This document shows, piece by piece, positions 10,182 through 20,994 of a DNA stretch of 64,000 nucleotides. Numbering within the stretch: the stretch's first letter is position 1; every line of letters starts with the position of its first letter. Under the pieces are notes generated by a model, which worked only from the letters and a program-made list of their open reading frames with translations, did not search any database and was not told the origin of the DNA. The position numbers were made by a program, and so were the translations under genes. Origin of the DNA: Drechmeria coniospora (lineage: Eukaryota > Ascomycota > Sordariomycetes > Hypocreales > Ophiocordycipitaceae); assembly GCF_001625195.1 (NCBI RefSeq), contig NC_054390.1, forward strand, positions 3,310,027 through 3,374,026. The letters run 5' to 3'.

Positions 10182-11684
10182 ATGACCTTGGAAAAACTGA
10201 ATCTCGACAGTCGGTCGCTGAGCCCGTTGCCCTCGAGCCTGCGCGGCGGCCTCATCGCCATCGCCGTCCTCGCTCTCGTCTCCTTCGTCGCCTGTGCGAC
10301 GCTCTTCGTCTATCTCACCACCAAGCTCGTCGCCTGGCGCTACTTCCTCAAGGAGCACCCTTCACCACCCTCCCCCCAAGTGCCCGCCTCACCGCCTCAG
10401 CCGACGACGGAATTCACCCTCGGCATCGACGGCATCTTCAAGGGTCCCCCGCGAGATGGAGACCAGGATGACGCCGCTTCGGACCTCCCGTCGTCGGGTG
10501 CCGTCCTTCGCTCGCAGCCGGTCAGGAAGCCGCCGAACCAGTTCCTCGTCTTGATCTATAACCTCTTCCTCGCCGACATGCACCAGAGCCTGGCATTTCT
10601 GCTCAACGCCATCTGGCTGCGCCGCGACGGCATCCTCGTCGGCACCTCGACTTGCTGGAGCCAGGGCTTCTTCGTCTCGACGGGCAACTTGGCGAGCAGC
10701 ATGTTCATCATGAGCATTGCCATTCACACCTACATGTCCGTCGTCGAGAAGCGCCGTCCGCGCCAGAGATTTCTGTACCTTTCCGTCGTCGCCATCTGGC
10801 TCTTCGTCTACCTCGTGTCCCTTCTACCCGTTGCCCTGACGCGGAATGGTGAGGAACACGGCGGCTTCTACGTCCGCGTGGGCGCCTGGGTATGTCTTGG
10901 TCTTCCCGTCCGACCCGTCCGGGGACCGCAGCTAAGCGTTTGTCAGTGCTCGATGAACAAGGAGTACGAAAATCTCCGTCTCGCCACCCACTACTTGTTC
11001 ATCATCCTCGCGCTCACCATCACCTCGGCCCTCTACGTCACCACCTTCATCTCCCTGCGCCGACCGCGGACCCGGGCCCGCAAGACGGTCGACCCCGACG
11101 GCGAGGCCGTCTTGACGCACAAGACGGCCTTCCTCATCTACCCTGCCATCTACGTCGCCTGTACCATGCCCCTAGCCTTTGGCCGCATCGCTACCATGGC
11201 CGGCCAGAAGCTGCCATTGGGCTTCTTTTACTTTGCAGGTGCCATGATTGCCTTCAATGGCTTTTTTGACTGCTTGCTCTTCGGCTCGACCCGCAACGTG
11301 CTCATCTTCGGCCTCGCCGAGGACCTCGGTTCCGAGGATACGGGCGTCAAAACCTTTGCCTTTCTGCAGACGCCCAAGTCGCGCCAATTCGGCAACCTCG
11401 TCTGGATCGAGGGCGGACGTGCCGCGCCTGCACGGGAGGACCCCGTCGATCGCCCTTGCTTTTGGCATCGTCTGCGAAATGGTAGGCGGCGAACGGAACA
11501 CTGGCCGCGACAGGAGCCGCGAAACACGAGCCGAGCATCGCTGAGGTCCACGGCGATTCACATGGACACGGTCATGAGCGTCGTCGTCGAGGCGGGCGAG
11601 TCTAATCAGCATCAGAGCTACCCGCGCGCGGCCAGTGCGGCCACGTCGTCGCTCAAGAGCGCCGACGAAGTGTACATCAGCTGA
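10182..11684 (+). CDS. Seven-helix receptor-like protein (fungal GPCR, Git3/cAMP-receptor-like)
   Basis: Exons are 10182-10889 and 10947-11684 (481 residues). The 57-bp intron has a GTATGT donor, a CTAAG branch site and an in-phase GTCAG acceptor; retaining it would add 19 foreign residues between GAW and CSMNKEYENL. Seven hydrophobic segments are clear: an N-terminal helix, then ones starting at FLVLIYNLFLADMHQ, CWSQGFFV, FLYLSVVAIW, YENLRLATHY, TAFLIYPAIY and LPLGFFYFAG. A ~70-residue hydrophilic loop lies between helices 1 and 2, and a long cytosolic tail follows helix 7. This topology and the YNLFLAD motif fit fungal GPCR-like proteins of the Git3/Dicty-CAR group; the ligand is unknown. 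The chosen ATG immediately precedes the first helix and follows an 11-codon upstream ORF. Confidence 0.8.
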   Translation: MTLEKLNLDSRSLSPLPSSLRGGLIAIAVLALVSFVACATLFVYLTTKLVAWRYFLKEHPSPPSPQVPASPPQPTTEFTLGIDGIFKGPPRDGDQDDAASDLPSSGAVLRSQPVRKPPNQFLVLIYNLFLADMHQSLAFLLNAIWLRRDGILVGTSTCWSQGFFVSTGNLASSMFIMSIAIHTYMSVVEKRRPRQRFLYLSVVAIWLFVYLVSLLPVALTRNGEEHGGFYVRVGAWVCLGLPVRPVRGPQLSVCQCSMNKEYENLRLATHYLFIILALTITSALYVTTFISLRRPRTRARKTVDPDGEAVLTHKTAFLIYPAIYVACTMPLAFGRIATMAGQKLPLGFFYFAGAMIAFNGFFDCLLFGSTRNVLIFGLAEDLGSEDTGVKTFAFLQTPKSRQFGNLVWIEGGRAAPAREDPVDRPCFWHRLRNGRRRTEHWPRQEPRNTSRASLRSTAIHMDTVMSVVVEAGESNQHQSYPRAASAATSSLKSADEVYIS

Positions 11685-12190
11685 AAAGCCAGCCATGAAG
11701 GAGGTTCATGTTCAAGTCGATGAAATGCAAGGCGCGTTTAGGCCGTGCCGGCCGTTGCGTCCTCACCATCTGCCACGGCCAAAGCGCGAAACACGAACCG
11801 GGCCAGTCCAGAAGGATTCCCCGTCGCTCGACCTACGACTGCGGATTGGGGCCGTCGATGATGGTCACTATGCATCCGAAGAATTGCGAAGTGGATTGGT
11901 CAGTCTTGCAGGCAGGCAACCGGATATGCCTGTCGGCGCCTTAGCTCGAAGCTGACCGAATATGTGCATTATACTTTGCAGAGAAGAACTCCCGACACGT
12001 TTGCAGGCTCCGCTCCTTGTCAAGTTGAAGACCTTCTGGCCCAGAATCCTCCTCCTTTACCCTGTCTTGAACCGGCACCGAAGTCATCGTTTCATCTCGA
12101 CTTGCACTTCTTGTTACATTTTCCTTCACTTGGACGCCGACATTTCCACATCGTTGTTGTCGGAAGTCAGGACTTGTCCTGTACGGCACC
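11685..12190. other. Intergenic, no gene seen
   Basis: Holds the 3' end of the receptor gene and the promoter and leader of the small gene at 12191. No repeat or RNA signal noticed. Confidence 0.5.
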
Positions 12191-12532
12191 ATGAATTGCT
12201 CCCCAAACTCCGCCAATCCCAGCACGGGCGACGAGAGTCTCAAGGAAACAATCGACGACTTGACACGCATCTTCGACGTGCGGTACTCGGATAAAACCAA
12301 GCTGATAAGTGTTGGCAACGCCATTGTCACCATTCTGAGCAAGACAAGCTTCGCCAATATTACGACCGCCACCATCAAGGCCTTGATGTTCCTCCTTGCC
12401 ACGTGGAGCCGCGCCGTGCGCCGAGTATTCGACGATGCGCTCCTGCCCATAACCGAGGATGCTGAACTTTTTGTCCTTAAAGACTGCTTTGAGGATGCGT
12501 GCCGTTTGTGGTATGACATTGAATGGCAGTAG
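12191..12532 (+). CDS. Hypothetical small helical protein (113 residues)
   Basis: An intronless frame from ATG 12191 to TAG 12532 has clear C-ending codon preference, unlike the surrounding DNA. The sequence is mostly amphipathic helix by eye, with a central hydrophobic stretch (about 45-72) and an acidic C-terminus. No signal peptide. The family is not recognised. A long open frame on the other strand is its mirror image and has poor codon use. Confidence 0.6.
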   Translation: MNCSPNSANPSTGDESLKETIDDLTRIFDVRYSDKTKLISVGNAIVTILSKTSFANITTATIKALMFLLATWSRAVRRVFDDALLPITEDAELFVLKDCFEDACRLWYDIEWQ

Positions 12533-13511
12533 CGACTGGAACCCTGTCGTCGCACGCCAAGACAGGGCCGATCTCAGGCGAGATGCGTCTTCATTTGTCT
12601 ACCACCGTGTGTTGGCACAGGAACATGGAAGCTGCCTGCCCGGGACGAAAGTAACGAATTGAATGACTGAAAATGAACATTGCTGGAACGATATACCCTA
12701 CGCCGTCCAAACCGCGCACCCGGACTTGAAAACTGGGGGAATAGGTACGAAATTTAGATTGGGTTTTCTGTTGCACCGAGTTAGGTTTGGGGGGTCTTGG
12801 AAAAGAGCAATAGACAATAGAAGTTTGGAAATGCAACCTTTGGCAATGTTTCCGTCACCTTGGTGCTATGTTGATTTTCCATTACATGGCATTATGAGAT
12901 GTCTCATAGCCGCACATGTTCAACTTCAGAAATGCTTTTGCACATGTGCGTACCTGTAGGAGCCAATGTACAAGGTAGATAGGTATGTCGACCGTAAGTG
13001 CTAGGCTGGAAACGGCCCTTTCTGGCCTTCCTTTTCTCGGTGTCGTGCACGTATAGCCTCTCTCGGTTGCATCCAGGCGGCAAGTCGCCATACCCAATTT
13101 CCAACATCAACTAGCTATTTACATTCTGCTGCCAGACCCCAGAGATGGTCCCGTGAGCGCGGAATGTACTAAAATGATAAAACTACCTGTGCCGATTATT
13201 ATATGCAAGGAACATGCTTCATAATGTTTTCAGTGGCGCGGCTCATGTTCCAGCAGGGCTAAGGTCGCAATATCTGTATACCCTGCCCCCTTCGAGTTCC
13301 AGGGGTATCCTTCCTCGGATAGGAAATACCCCATCGAGGCATGAAACAAGACAGCATCACCTGACAAACATGCATCAATGGTTTGATCCAACTTCAGCTT
13401 GACCGAAGATCTATTTTAGATAATGAAATTGGAGTGGCAAGGAAAAGGGCAACGGGCGCCACCAGGGCGAGTGCCAGTTTCCCCTTGCCACTACTCTACT
13501 TGCACGTCAGT
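12533..13511. other. Intergenic, no gene seen
   Basis: About 980 bp of mid-GC sequence with frequent stops on all strands. Nothing repetitive or RNA-like was noticed. It includes the 3' ends of both flanking genes. Confidence 0.5.
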
Positions 13512-14138
13512 CTAGACGACTCCGGGAGCATCAAAGGAGCTCGTCACTCGTGGCTGCTCTTCTTTCGTCTGCCCCGCCTTGTTGTTGGTGGCTTTGTTGG
13601 CATTGCCCCGTCCCTGGGTTTTTCCTTGTGTTTTCCCCTGAGTCTTTCCCTGGGCCTTGGTCTGTCCCTGCGTCCTGGCCTTTCCCTGCGTCCTGGCCTT
13701 TCCCTGCGTCCTGGCCTTTCCCTGCGTCCTGGCCTTTCCCTGCGTCCTGGCCTTTCCCTGCGTCCTGGCCTTTCCCTGCGTCCTGGCCTTTCCCTGCGTC
13801 CTGGCCTTTCCCTGCGTCCTGGCCTTTCCCTGAGCCTTGGTCGCTCCTTGAGACCTTGCTTGTGTCGCTTTTTTCCCTCGCTGTTTTGCCGCGCCGTTTG
13901 TAGCCCCCTGTGTCTTCGCGCCGCCTCGCGCCTCCAGAGCGCCTACCTGAGCGCCCCCATTGCTGACAACGACGTATCTTTTGTCTAGAAAACCAACGCT
14001 GTCGACATTTCCAACCTCTGTCGCCGACGCCGCTGTGCCCTCCAAATCACGAAGATCCGAGTCTGAGTCAACGACGGCCTGCGGCACGGCGAGGGCGCCA
14101 GAAATGAGGGCAGAGATGATGGCGGATGTGATCTTCAT
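13512..14138 (-). CDS. Secreted repeat protein with nine GKARTQ repeats (208 residues)
   Basis: Intronless gene, ATG 14138 to stop 13512. Residues 1-21 are a clear signal peptide (hydrophobic core [11 protein letters not shown], cleavage near VPQA). An acidic pro-like part follows (about 22-52), then a Lys-Arg site (53-54) typical of Kex2 cleavage. After a short linker (YVVVSNGG...) the rest is basic and rich in Gly, Lys, Arg, Gln and Thr: nine perfect GKARTQ units (about 104-157), then degenerate GKTQ units. There are no cysteines. A Kex2-processed, repeat-bearing secreted protein is the best description; wall, adhesive, nucleic-acid-binding or antimicrobial roles are all open. The repeat units contain no KR pairs, unlike RiPP precursors of the ustiloxin type. 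Confidence 0.8.
   Translation of the reverse strand: MKITSAIISALISGALAVPQAVVDSDSDLRDLEGTAASATEVGNVDSVGFLDKRYVVVSNGGAQVGALEARGGAKTQGATNGAAKQRGKKATQARSQGATKAQGKARTQGKARTQGKARTQGKARTQGKARTQGKARTQGKARTQGKARTQGKARTQGQTKAQGKTQGKTQGKTQGRGNANKATNNKAGQTKEEQPRVTSSFDAPGVV
13669..13830 (-). repeat. 18-bp coding minisatellite, nine perfect copies
   Basis: Nine head-to-tail copies of an 18-bp unit (plus strand TGCGTCCTGGCCTTTCCC), each encoding GKARTQ on the minus strand. All nine are identical at DNA level, which points to recent expansion or homogenisation. Degenerate units flank both sides. Confidence 0.95.
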
Positions 14139-14261
14139 TGTAATTTTCTGTCTTTTTTTCGTTACTGATTGTTTATGGTGGTGTGTATGTATGAAACGTG
14201 AAGCGTGAAGCCCAATGAACGATGAGTGATGAGTGGTGAGGATGAGTGATGTCTTGGCCAG

Positions 14262-14269
14262 ATTTTATC
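14262..14269 (-). promoter_or_regulatory. TATA-like box for the secreted repeat protein
   Basis: GATAAAAT on the minus strand, about 125 bp before ATG 14138. A purine-rich, A-rich leader directly precedes the ATG. Weak evidence, based on position and sequence only. Confidence 0.35.
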
Positions 14270-15522
14270 CCGAGATCAGTGAAAAGCGGTGGCCTTTTGT
14301 ATTCAATCTGATCCCCATCAGGAACTTTCTAAAATGATGAGTCAAGATAAAACACTAGTATGGAAAGAGTTTGGATTTCTGTTGACTCGATAGCATCCTC
14401 TGCGACGCGGGAAGCGTCAGCATTCTTCCATTGTTTGAGCCCCTCGGGCACTTTCTCAGACTGGTGATGGAGAAGCAAATGCCCACCATTCCATGCAATA
14501 TCGGCTGATACAGACAAATATACAAGCAGTCCCTAGCGTATTCACACCGAAATTCCTCCTGTCGACATAGGGAGTTAAATGCGCATTAGGTGCTGTCCGT
14601 TGGAACTTGGCAAGCAAGTCAGAGTGCAATGCAAGGCTCTGCAGACTTGGTCGCAATTGCACCCAAACTATTATCTTTGGCATCAAATGATGAGAAGCAG
14701 CTATGACGGCTGTATTCCACGGCACTGATGAGCTGGACGATCACAACCCATTCGGCCCTGCAGTCATCACGCAGTTCTGCATTACGGTGAGCGAATCAGA
14801 CAGGTCATGAAACATGCTCCTGGAACAAAAGTTATCTCAAGTATTGAGATTTTGTTTTGGGTTGGTCAGCACTTCGAGTCTATAGCGGACGGCCCTCTCT
14901 TTTGACTTTATTTTGGGACGAAGGATGGATAGCTTGAATCTAGAATTTCTCCGACTGGTCGCCGATCTTCATTGATTTTTGGCCATCTGCATGGTAGCCT
15001 ATATCGGACATCTAACGGGATGTGACTCTCCTCAGGAGGTAGGATTCAGGGCTTGAAAACACATGCGGATAATTCCCTATTGGGGAAGAGCAGAATGATA
15101 CACCCACAAAACATGGGCGAATGTCTTCAAATCTTTCGTAAGAAGCTCATGGGAGCATCATTGCAAAATATGAAGCCCCTGAAGGCACACGGAGTGATTT
15201 CAGCTGCCTGCAAAGACTTTTATTTTAAAAATAAAAAAACATCTTTTGTGAGCTGAGTGGTTACTTGAAGCAGACAGGTCATTCCTTCATCCGCAGAGTC
15301 ACCATGATGCTGGCGTGAAGCGTATTTGCCATTTGAATCTTTGTTGGCAATCTCTCTGTCTTAAATGGTCAGATCAAGCGATCCGGCAAACGGTTGGAGA
15401 AGCAGCTTGGTCATTACAGTCGACAATTTAAGGAGGTGAGCCCGAACTGGAGATTCCTCGGATGTGAGCAGAACACTGGTAGGTTCTGCGAATTTCGCTC
15501 ATCATCGATGATGTAAATTTTC

Positions 15523-15546
15523 AAAAAAAAAAAAAAAAAAAAAAAA
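15523..15546. repeat. A24 homopolymer tract
   Basis: Twenty-four consecutive A on the plus strand, ten bases past the stop of the F-box gene; read in that gene's direction it is a T tract in the 3' region. Confidence 0.9.
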
Positions 15547-15555
15547 CCCCAGGAA

Positions 15556-16528
15556 CTATCGACAAAGCAGCTCAAAGCAGCCATCGCCTTTCGGGATCCA
15601 TTTCCGGGCGGCCGATGTCGGGTAGTTCAATTTCTTGTACTCCACTGCAATCTGCTCGCAGACAGACCACACTCGTCGACGGTTGGCAAGGGTTAGACAT
15701 TGATTAATCCCGTCAAACGAATACTCTGTTTGGGTCTGTAGCTTCTTTATTGTTTGAATCAGGTCGAGGCGGTGATGTTCTCCCCGACTCAAAACGTCAT
15801 CCATCTCCCAGAGCCATGGCATGGTTTCGGTGAGGACCCTGGTCCAAACTGTCTTGGACGGCAAAGTCTCGAACATAATCTTGGATGCTTGTCTAAGAGC
15901 TGAAATGTCTAAAAGCGGGAGCTGTGCCATCAACTGTTGTCGTATCTCGATGGGGAGCTCGTTAAAGGGGTCGGAAAGGGAGTCGCACCCCTCGCAGCAT
16001 GGTAAGGCGGCCGGCGCTTGCTGGACTAGGAACGGAGACATGTCGATGCTTTCGGCTGGATTCTTTACAAGCAACTGTAGAAAGGCTGTAAGCACTAAAT
16101 TATTTAGGACCCTGTTGGTGTGTAATACCTCTGTACCGGGTACAGATATCCAATCTCGATTATCGCGCGGCGGTGGGTCACCGTAGTCGATGTCTAGCAT
16201 CCAAGTCTCAAACTCATTGGATAGACGAACAAATGCAGAGTATATTAATTCATTGTCGATGGTGCCCTTGATTGCACGCGATAGAAGTCCGTAGCAGGCC
16301 TCGTGGAAGGGAAACACGGTGACGCCTCCCATGACGCATGGATACCTGTGTACATCAGTCAATGACGACACAAAACTGCAGCGACTTGAGAGAGAAATAA
16401 TACGTTATGATATCCTGTTCGAGTTCCTGGACGTGTGGTGGAATCTCTGCCAAGGGTCAACGCGTTATCCAATCACAGGGGTTGAAGCGTAACACACCGC
16501 TTCGGTCAGCCACGAGTATCACAGATCC
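15556..16528 (-). CDS. Fungal F-box-like protein (5' end unresolved)
   Basis: Three exons fit in phase: 16528-16498, 16446-16404 and 16345-15556, with 51- and 58-bp introns. The joined N-terminal part reads ...VADRSEIPPHVQELEQDIITYPCVMGG, followed by VFPFHEACYGLLSRA, a pattern I associate with a fungal F-box family. Centrally, DPFNELPIEIRQQLM..LPLLDISALRQAS matches an F-box helix set, the Skp1-binding part of SCF ubiquitin ligases; target recognition would lie in the C-terminal half. No start codon was found in the first exon, so at least one more 5' exon is likely upstream of 16528. The stop is at 15556-15558. Confidence 0.62.
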
Positions 16529-18231
16529 CTATAGAAGTTAGCCTGACGACCTAACTGTCAAATTCGTGACGGACACACATAATCCCCCCCTAAAAATCTG
16601 CCTGTCAGATACGACCTGAGACGTCATTAGATTTGATTCGAAAGTGTCTGGAATGCCAGGCTGCAGACTTGCAAACACCCGATGCTTCTGGCCACAGCCC
16701 CAAGGCGTTGTTTTCCGATAACCATTGGAGGTCAGGCTCGGAGATTTTGGCTCTGTCGTAGAAATACCTCTCGTCGAGCTCAGACTCTGTGTAACAGAGT
16801 CAGGTTTGCCTCGGCATGACTGAACTTTGTGACACTTGAACTACGTGCCTTCCAGTGACGGGGTTCGCGCCAACTCGATGAGATTCGGGGAGAATACGAC
16901 GCCGCAAATGGCGCAGGATGTTTTCCAATCACCCATTGTGGGAATTTGAAGTCGTTAGAATCAAGCCTAGTGAGGCAGCCGGATACCGTCAGCTCTGTGA
17001 TTACTTTTTACCGGCAGGGATGGTGGGCACGGGGAAACAGCAGCATTTATACGTGTTCGTCCTAAAATGCGCTGTCCGGAATAAGTATGTTATGTACGGA
17101 TTACTCCGTACTCTGGATTCCGTAATACGTACAAGCATGTACAGTATCTTCCGAATTCTATTAATAATTTGCGTGTAATGCCACATGATGACATGTGGGG
17201 ATGCGGTGGCTGTTGGGCCGAGGATCTCGCAGGGCAGGGTAAGCTTTCAGGTCCCAATCCGAGCAGATTCATGTAAACAAATAAAAAAGTGCAGACAAAC
17301 ACCTGCGAGAAATACCTATCATCTTTCCTGCAAGTTGTCCGGACCGCGTAATGCTGCGACTTCATTCAGAGCGAGGTGGATGCAACTCGGCGATTTCTTG
17401 TATGTTCTTGGGACTCGATCCAGGAAGCATCTGCCCGTAGGCGGTGTATTATAGAAGTCATGCTCAAGATAAATTGTCATTTTTGCTTCCAGCTTAGTTG
17501 TTCCTGGCCGAAATTGGCCGCCGGTCGCCTACATGTTGAAGTTACTCACTGTGTCTCGGGAACAGTCCTTCCCGTGTCATGATAGGTTTCGTCGAAACTA
17601 GGCTGGAAGATTTGTGTGTGATGAAGAACATCAGGGCAATGAAAACCGAAGCCGCGTCGTTCCATGTCCCTGTACGTTGCTTGCCCAAACACAACAACAG
17701 CGACAGAACTCGTCTCGAACTGCAGCCTCATTTATGGTCTGTCTGTGGCATCTCGATCGAATAATCAGAAGCTATGTCCCGTGTACATTGCGCGAGAATT
17801 GATATTTGGACGGGGTGGCCACAGTGTTTCATGTCGAGGAACAAAGGATTCGGTGAATATTAGAGGTTATGCGGGTGACCGCGGAGACGAGGGGTTTGTA
17901 TAGTCGACGATCACAGTCGGTACACAGACCTATTTTGGTGAAGGAAATTAGTGAACAGTTCAGTGAAGGGGGCAAATAAAGGGGATTTGCGTGATCAGGG
18001 CCCAATTATATCGTCACTACACTGGCTCGGTGATTGACGGTCCTGTTCAAAGCAGGTAGATGAATGACGGAAGGACGACTTGGGCCGACTATAAAAGGAC
18101 CAGGCCCGACCAAGGGTTCAGGAAAGACAGAAAGCTGTATCAGCAACTCCTGAACCATTCACAGGGCCACTCACGACAAGCTACACGGTCTCCCCTCAAT
18201 TCGGCCACCGTTGGTCCAACAGAGAATCGAA
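16529..18231. other. 1.7-kb intergenic region
   Basis: Contains the missing 5' part and promoter of the F-box gene, GTAC motifs near 17090-17145 (including TACTCCGTAC), and the promoter and leader of the coiled-coil gene. No other gene is supported. Confidence 0.45.
18090..18097 (+). promoter_or_regulatory. TATA box of the small coiled-coil gene
   Basis: TATAAAAG lies 135 bp upstream of ATG 18232, followed by an A- and C-rich leader, a typical spacing for a fungal core promoter. Confidence 0.5.
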
Positions 18232-18558
18232 ATGGATCTTCAGAATAAACTCGAAGCGGCCATAACGCGTAAAAACAAATACCTTCAAGAAATGTTGGAT
18301 TTCGAAAAAAATCTGGTAGAAATTAACGAGCAGCTCGACTGGCATGAAGATATGAAGGCCCAACTGGAGGCCGACCCGAGCTCGGAAGAAAAGGATCGTT
18401 CGCGTGAGTTGTTGCGCAGACACCTTAAACTCACCATCGATCTCTTGTTTGTTCGAACGGACAGGATGCTATCGTTGGACAAGAAACTGGTCGAGGCGGA
18501 AACGGAACAGAGGATGCTGGAGGAGAAGATCCGAGAGCAGGATAGTGCCAGTTCGTAG
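18232..18558 (+). CDS. Small coiled-coil protein (108 residues)
   Basis: The frame runs from ATG 18232 to TAG 18558. Almost the whole protein is a predicted helix rich in Glu, Lys, Leu and Arg with heptad-like spacing, in two parts (about 1-45 and 62-104) separated by a polar turn (ADPSSEEKDRS), which suggests a helical hairpin or dimer. No signal peptide or cysteine. The family is not recognised. A TATA box at a suitable distance supports it as a transcribed gene. Confidence 0.6.
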   Translation: MDLQNKLEAAITRKNKYLQEMLDFEKNLVEINEQLDWHEDMKAQLEADPSSEEKDRSRELLRRHLKLTIDLLFVRTDRMLSLDKKLVEAETEQRMLEEKIREQDSASS

Positions 18559-19383
18559 GCTCACCGTCAGTTGCAGCACAAGTTGACAGCACTAGAATAG
18601 CTGGACAGACATCGTGAAGAGATGGAACATCTTTAGCTTAACTGAGTGCAGAAAATGGAACATCATTAGCCAAAGCAAAGACAGAAGCTGATTGATGGAA
18701 GCTCGCAACAGTCGCCAGCCAACACACGTGCAGGGAGGTTGGACAGTTTGATGTTCGGCTAGAGATGGCGAGAAATGTGAAAGAAGGTGCAAGGGTGCAG
18801 CAAAAGAGAGTACGTGTCCTCATCTACTTATCGTAGTTGCAACAACGTCGATGGAAAAGGTTCGTCATCGCTGCCGTGTCTGATATTGAATCGTCCGTCG
18901 CTAGGCGGAAGGTACGATATCCAACCCGGCTCCTTCTCTCCCAACTGTCCTAGCCCTGGGCTATAAAACCCTCCAGAATGAAACGAATCTTCCCATCTCA
19001 ACTATCCTCTCCTCTACTCATCAATCACGAATCCCTGAAGCTCGTCGATGAGCCCCCAACCTGGTACACACCTTTGCCTCAACACCTCACCACCTGTGCC
19101 AGACACGCTGCAGAGCTGCTGCGTACCTTGCAGGACGATTAGACCAGAGCAACTTGAACTCCCACTACCCAAGGTGGGAATTTTGCCCAAGGTAGGTGTT
19201 TAATGTTCAATACTGGCATCGGCATCATCAGCATGAGCTTCAGCATCGAATAACACTTTCAGCTGCAGCCTCGAAAACAAGATCGTCATCACCCACCACT
19301 GTCGCGCGAAACCGTCATCGGCGGGACAGTCAGTACTCCTTCTCAGCCGCACCGCACGTTTTCCGCACTGCCTGCTGCCGTGC
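18559..19383. other. Region between two orphan genes; probable 5' leader with an intron
   Basis: A TATAAAA at 18962-18968 and a CT/CA-rich stretch after it look like a promoter and leader. A good intron (GTAGGT donor at 19192, TTTCAG acceptor ending 19262) lies between it and the ATG at 19384. Whether the sequence around this intron is coding is unclear: an ATG at 19047 reads through the junction in phase but ends near 19471. Confidence 0.4.
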
Positions 19384-19983
19384 ATGGTTATCAACATGGC
19401 CTACATCGGTCCAGGGTATTCATCCGCTGTCCAGTCGTGCTCGATGAATCTCGACAGTCACGGACGGACTTTTGAACGTGGAAGGTCGAGGTTTGGATAC
19501 AATGGCCATGATGTACCTCGACCCAATGTTGACAGGCGAGATTCACCTCAATCCCGACACCAGCCTTTACCATGGTCGACACCGTCACGCAGATACGTGA
19601 GCCTCCCATCTGGTCTTACACTACAGAAAGGCGCGCTCGAGAGCATAATGAACCGTGGCGAGAGTGAAACGGTAGTAAACCGCCCAGACGCACACCGAGA
19701 CGGCCGGGTGAAGCTCAAGACGGACAATAAGCAGAGCGGCGTGAATGATTCTGCCAAACCATCACCCGTGCCGAAGGCCTCTTGGAGTACCAGTGCGGCC
19801 TGCGGGGTGATCACCGAAGATCGAAAAGGCGAAAATTGCCGCGACCGCGACTCCGCAAGAGTTGCGAAGTTTCAGACCGCAAAGCAATCACCAGTTCCCT
19901 CGTTGCCCCCGAAGAAAGGAACGGGCCAGAGTCGCCGGAAGGCTTTGAAGGACAGGTTCTCCTGGAGGATTTTTGGCCGCTGA
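19384..19983 (+). CDS. Hypothetical basic, disordered protein (199 residues)
   Basis: One open frame from ATG 19384 (a second ATG at 19396) to TGA 19983. The product is rich in Ser, Arg, Pro, Lys and Gly, lacks hydrophobic stretches and ends in a basic segment (RRKALKDRFSWRIFGR). It looks intrinsically disordered; no family is recognised. Codon bias is weak. A spliced leader at 19192-19262 may belong to it, in which case coding could start further upstream: this frame is open back to the acceptor. Confidence 0.4.
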   Translation: MVINMAYIGPGYSSAVQSCSMNLDSHGRTFERGRSRFGYNGHDVPRPNVDRRDSPQSRHQPLPWSTPSRRYVSLPSGLTLQKGALESIMNRGESETVVNRPDAHRDGRVKLKTDNKQSGVNDSAKPSPVPKASWSTSAACGVITEDRKGENCRDRDSARVAKFQTAKQSPVPSLPPKKGTGQSRRKALKDRFSWRIFGR

Positions 19984-20994
19984 AGTTCACTGGACAGGGT
20001 TTCTCAACCTATATGACTTGACTCTGTTACATCGCTTTCTCATCCTTGAAACTGTATCGCATCGCTTTATTGATTTCTCGCTGCATTATGCCATTCGTTT
20101 CCTACTCTTTACCTTTTCAATACATGCTGGCAAATGCGCAGAAAGGGGGAGTCAGAGTGTCGTCTGTAAATCGTTAATGAGGAGTACTACCTATTAATTA
20201 GAATGGACTTTGGTGACAATGATGGCGACATGTGAGCGTCACTGCAGCCGACGACACATGCCATCCGGAACTTCCTACCTACGCATGATGGGCACTGGAT
20301 GCAATAGAACGGGCATGGCCTCTGCAATTGTCATGGTACTATATTGCCTACAAGATGCAAGGGCTGGCTACCCAAGGCTGGGGAAGCAGTATTCTGCAAC
20401 GCATCTGCCTTTCTGCGTGTGCAGAGACGTAGCCTGAGGTGGATGAGCTGGGCCCGTGTCTGGCAAGACCGAAATCGCCACGGAGCCGACACCACTCGGC
20501 TTGGCCAAAAGTGATTGTGAAGCGGATGCCTTGTCGGCGATGAGTGACTTGTTGGCAATGCGCAATGCGAACGCTGTTCAAATGCGGATAATAGTTGGGT
20601 GAGAGCATCATTTGTGACAGAAAATCCCACGACCTAAACATCCGTTACCTATGTAGTCCGCTTGCCACTAATAGTCGTAGCGTCGATTCAGAATCGTCCA
20701 AGGTGAAGCTGCCCTCACACCTTCGCTCACAGAAGAACTATTTACACAACATGCCAAAAAAATATGCACTGAAAAGCCGTTAATTGATCTAGATTCGTTG
20801 ATGAAAAAATCGTGGCTGCTGAACACATTCGACACGGGCATCGCCAATTGCATTCGGTCAGCTCATCGCATGGCTGGTAAACAAACTCACCCTCATACAT
20901 AAGGCTTTTCCATATCCTGTCCGGCCCGATGAGTGAGAAAAAGGGTGTTGTAGCATTAAAACAGCGAGTTGGAATTCTGCTGGCCGACGAGGTG
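19984..20994. other. Intergenic, no gene seen
   Basis: About 1 kb between a plus- and a minus-strand gene (convergent), holding their 3' ends. No repeat cluster and no conserved frame noticed. Confidence 0.5.

Larger units (their letters stand above)
14139..15555. other. Intergenic, no supportable gene
   Basis: The first ~150 bp is the leader and promoter of the secreted repeat protein. 14300-15500 is lower in GC, with short broken frames on both strands; if it is a decayed gene I cannot say of what. It ends in a long A tract at 15523-15546. Confidence 0.45.

Noticed and set aside
18978..19142. 54-codon ORF just after a TATA box
   Set aside because: Its ATG lies only about 10 bp after the TATA box, probably before the transcription start, and the sequence looks like a CT-rich leader.
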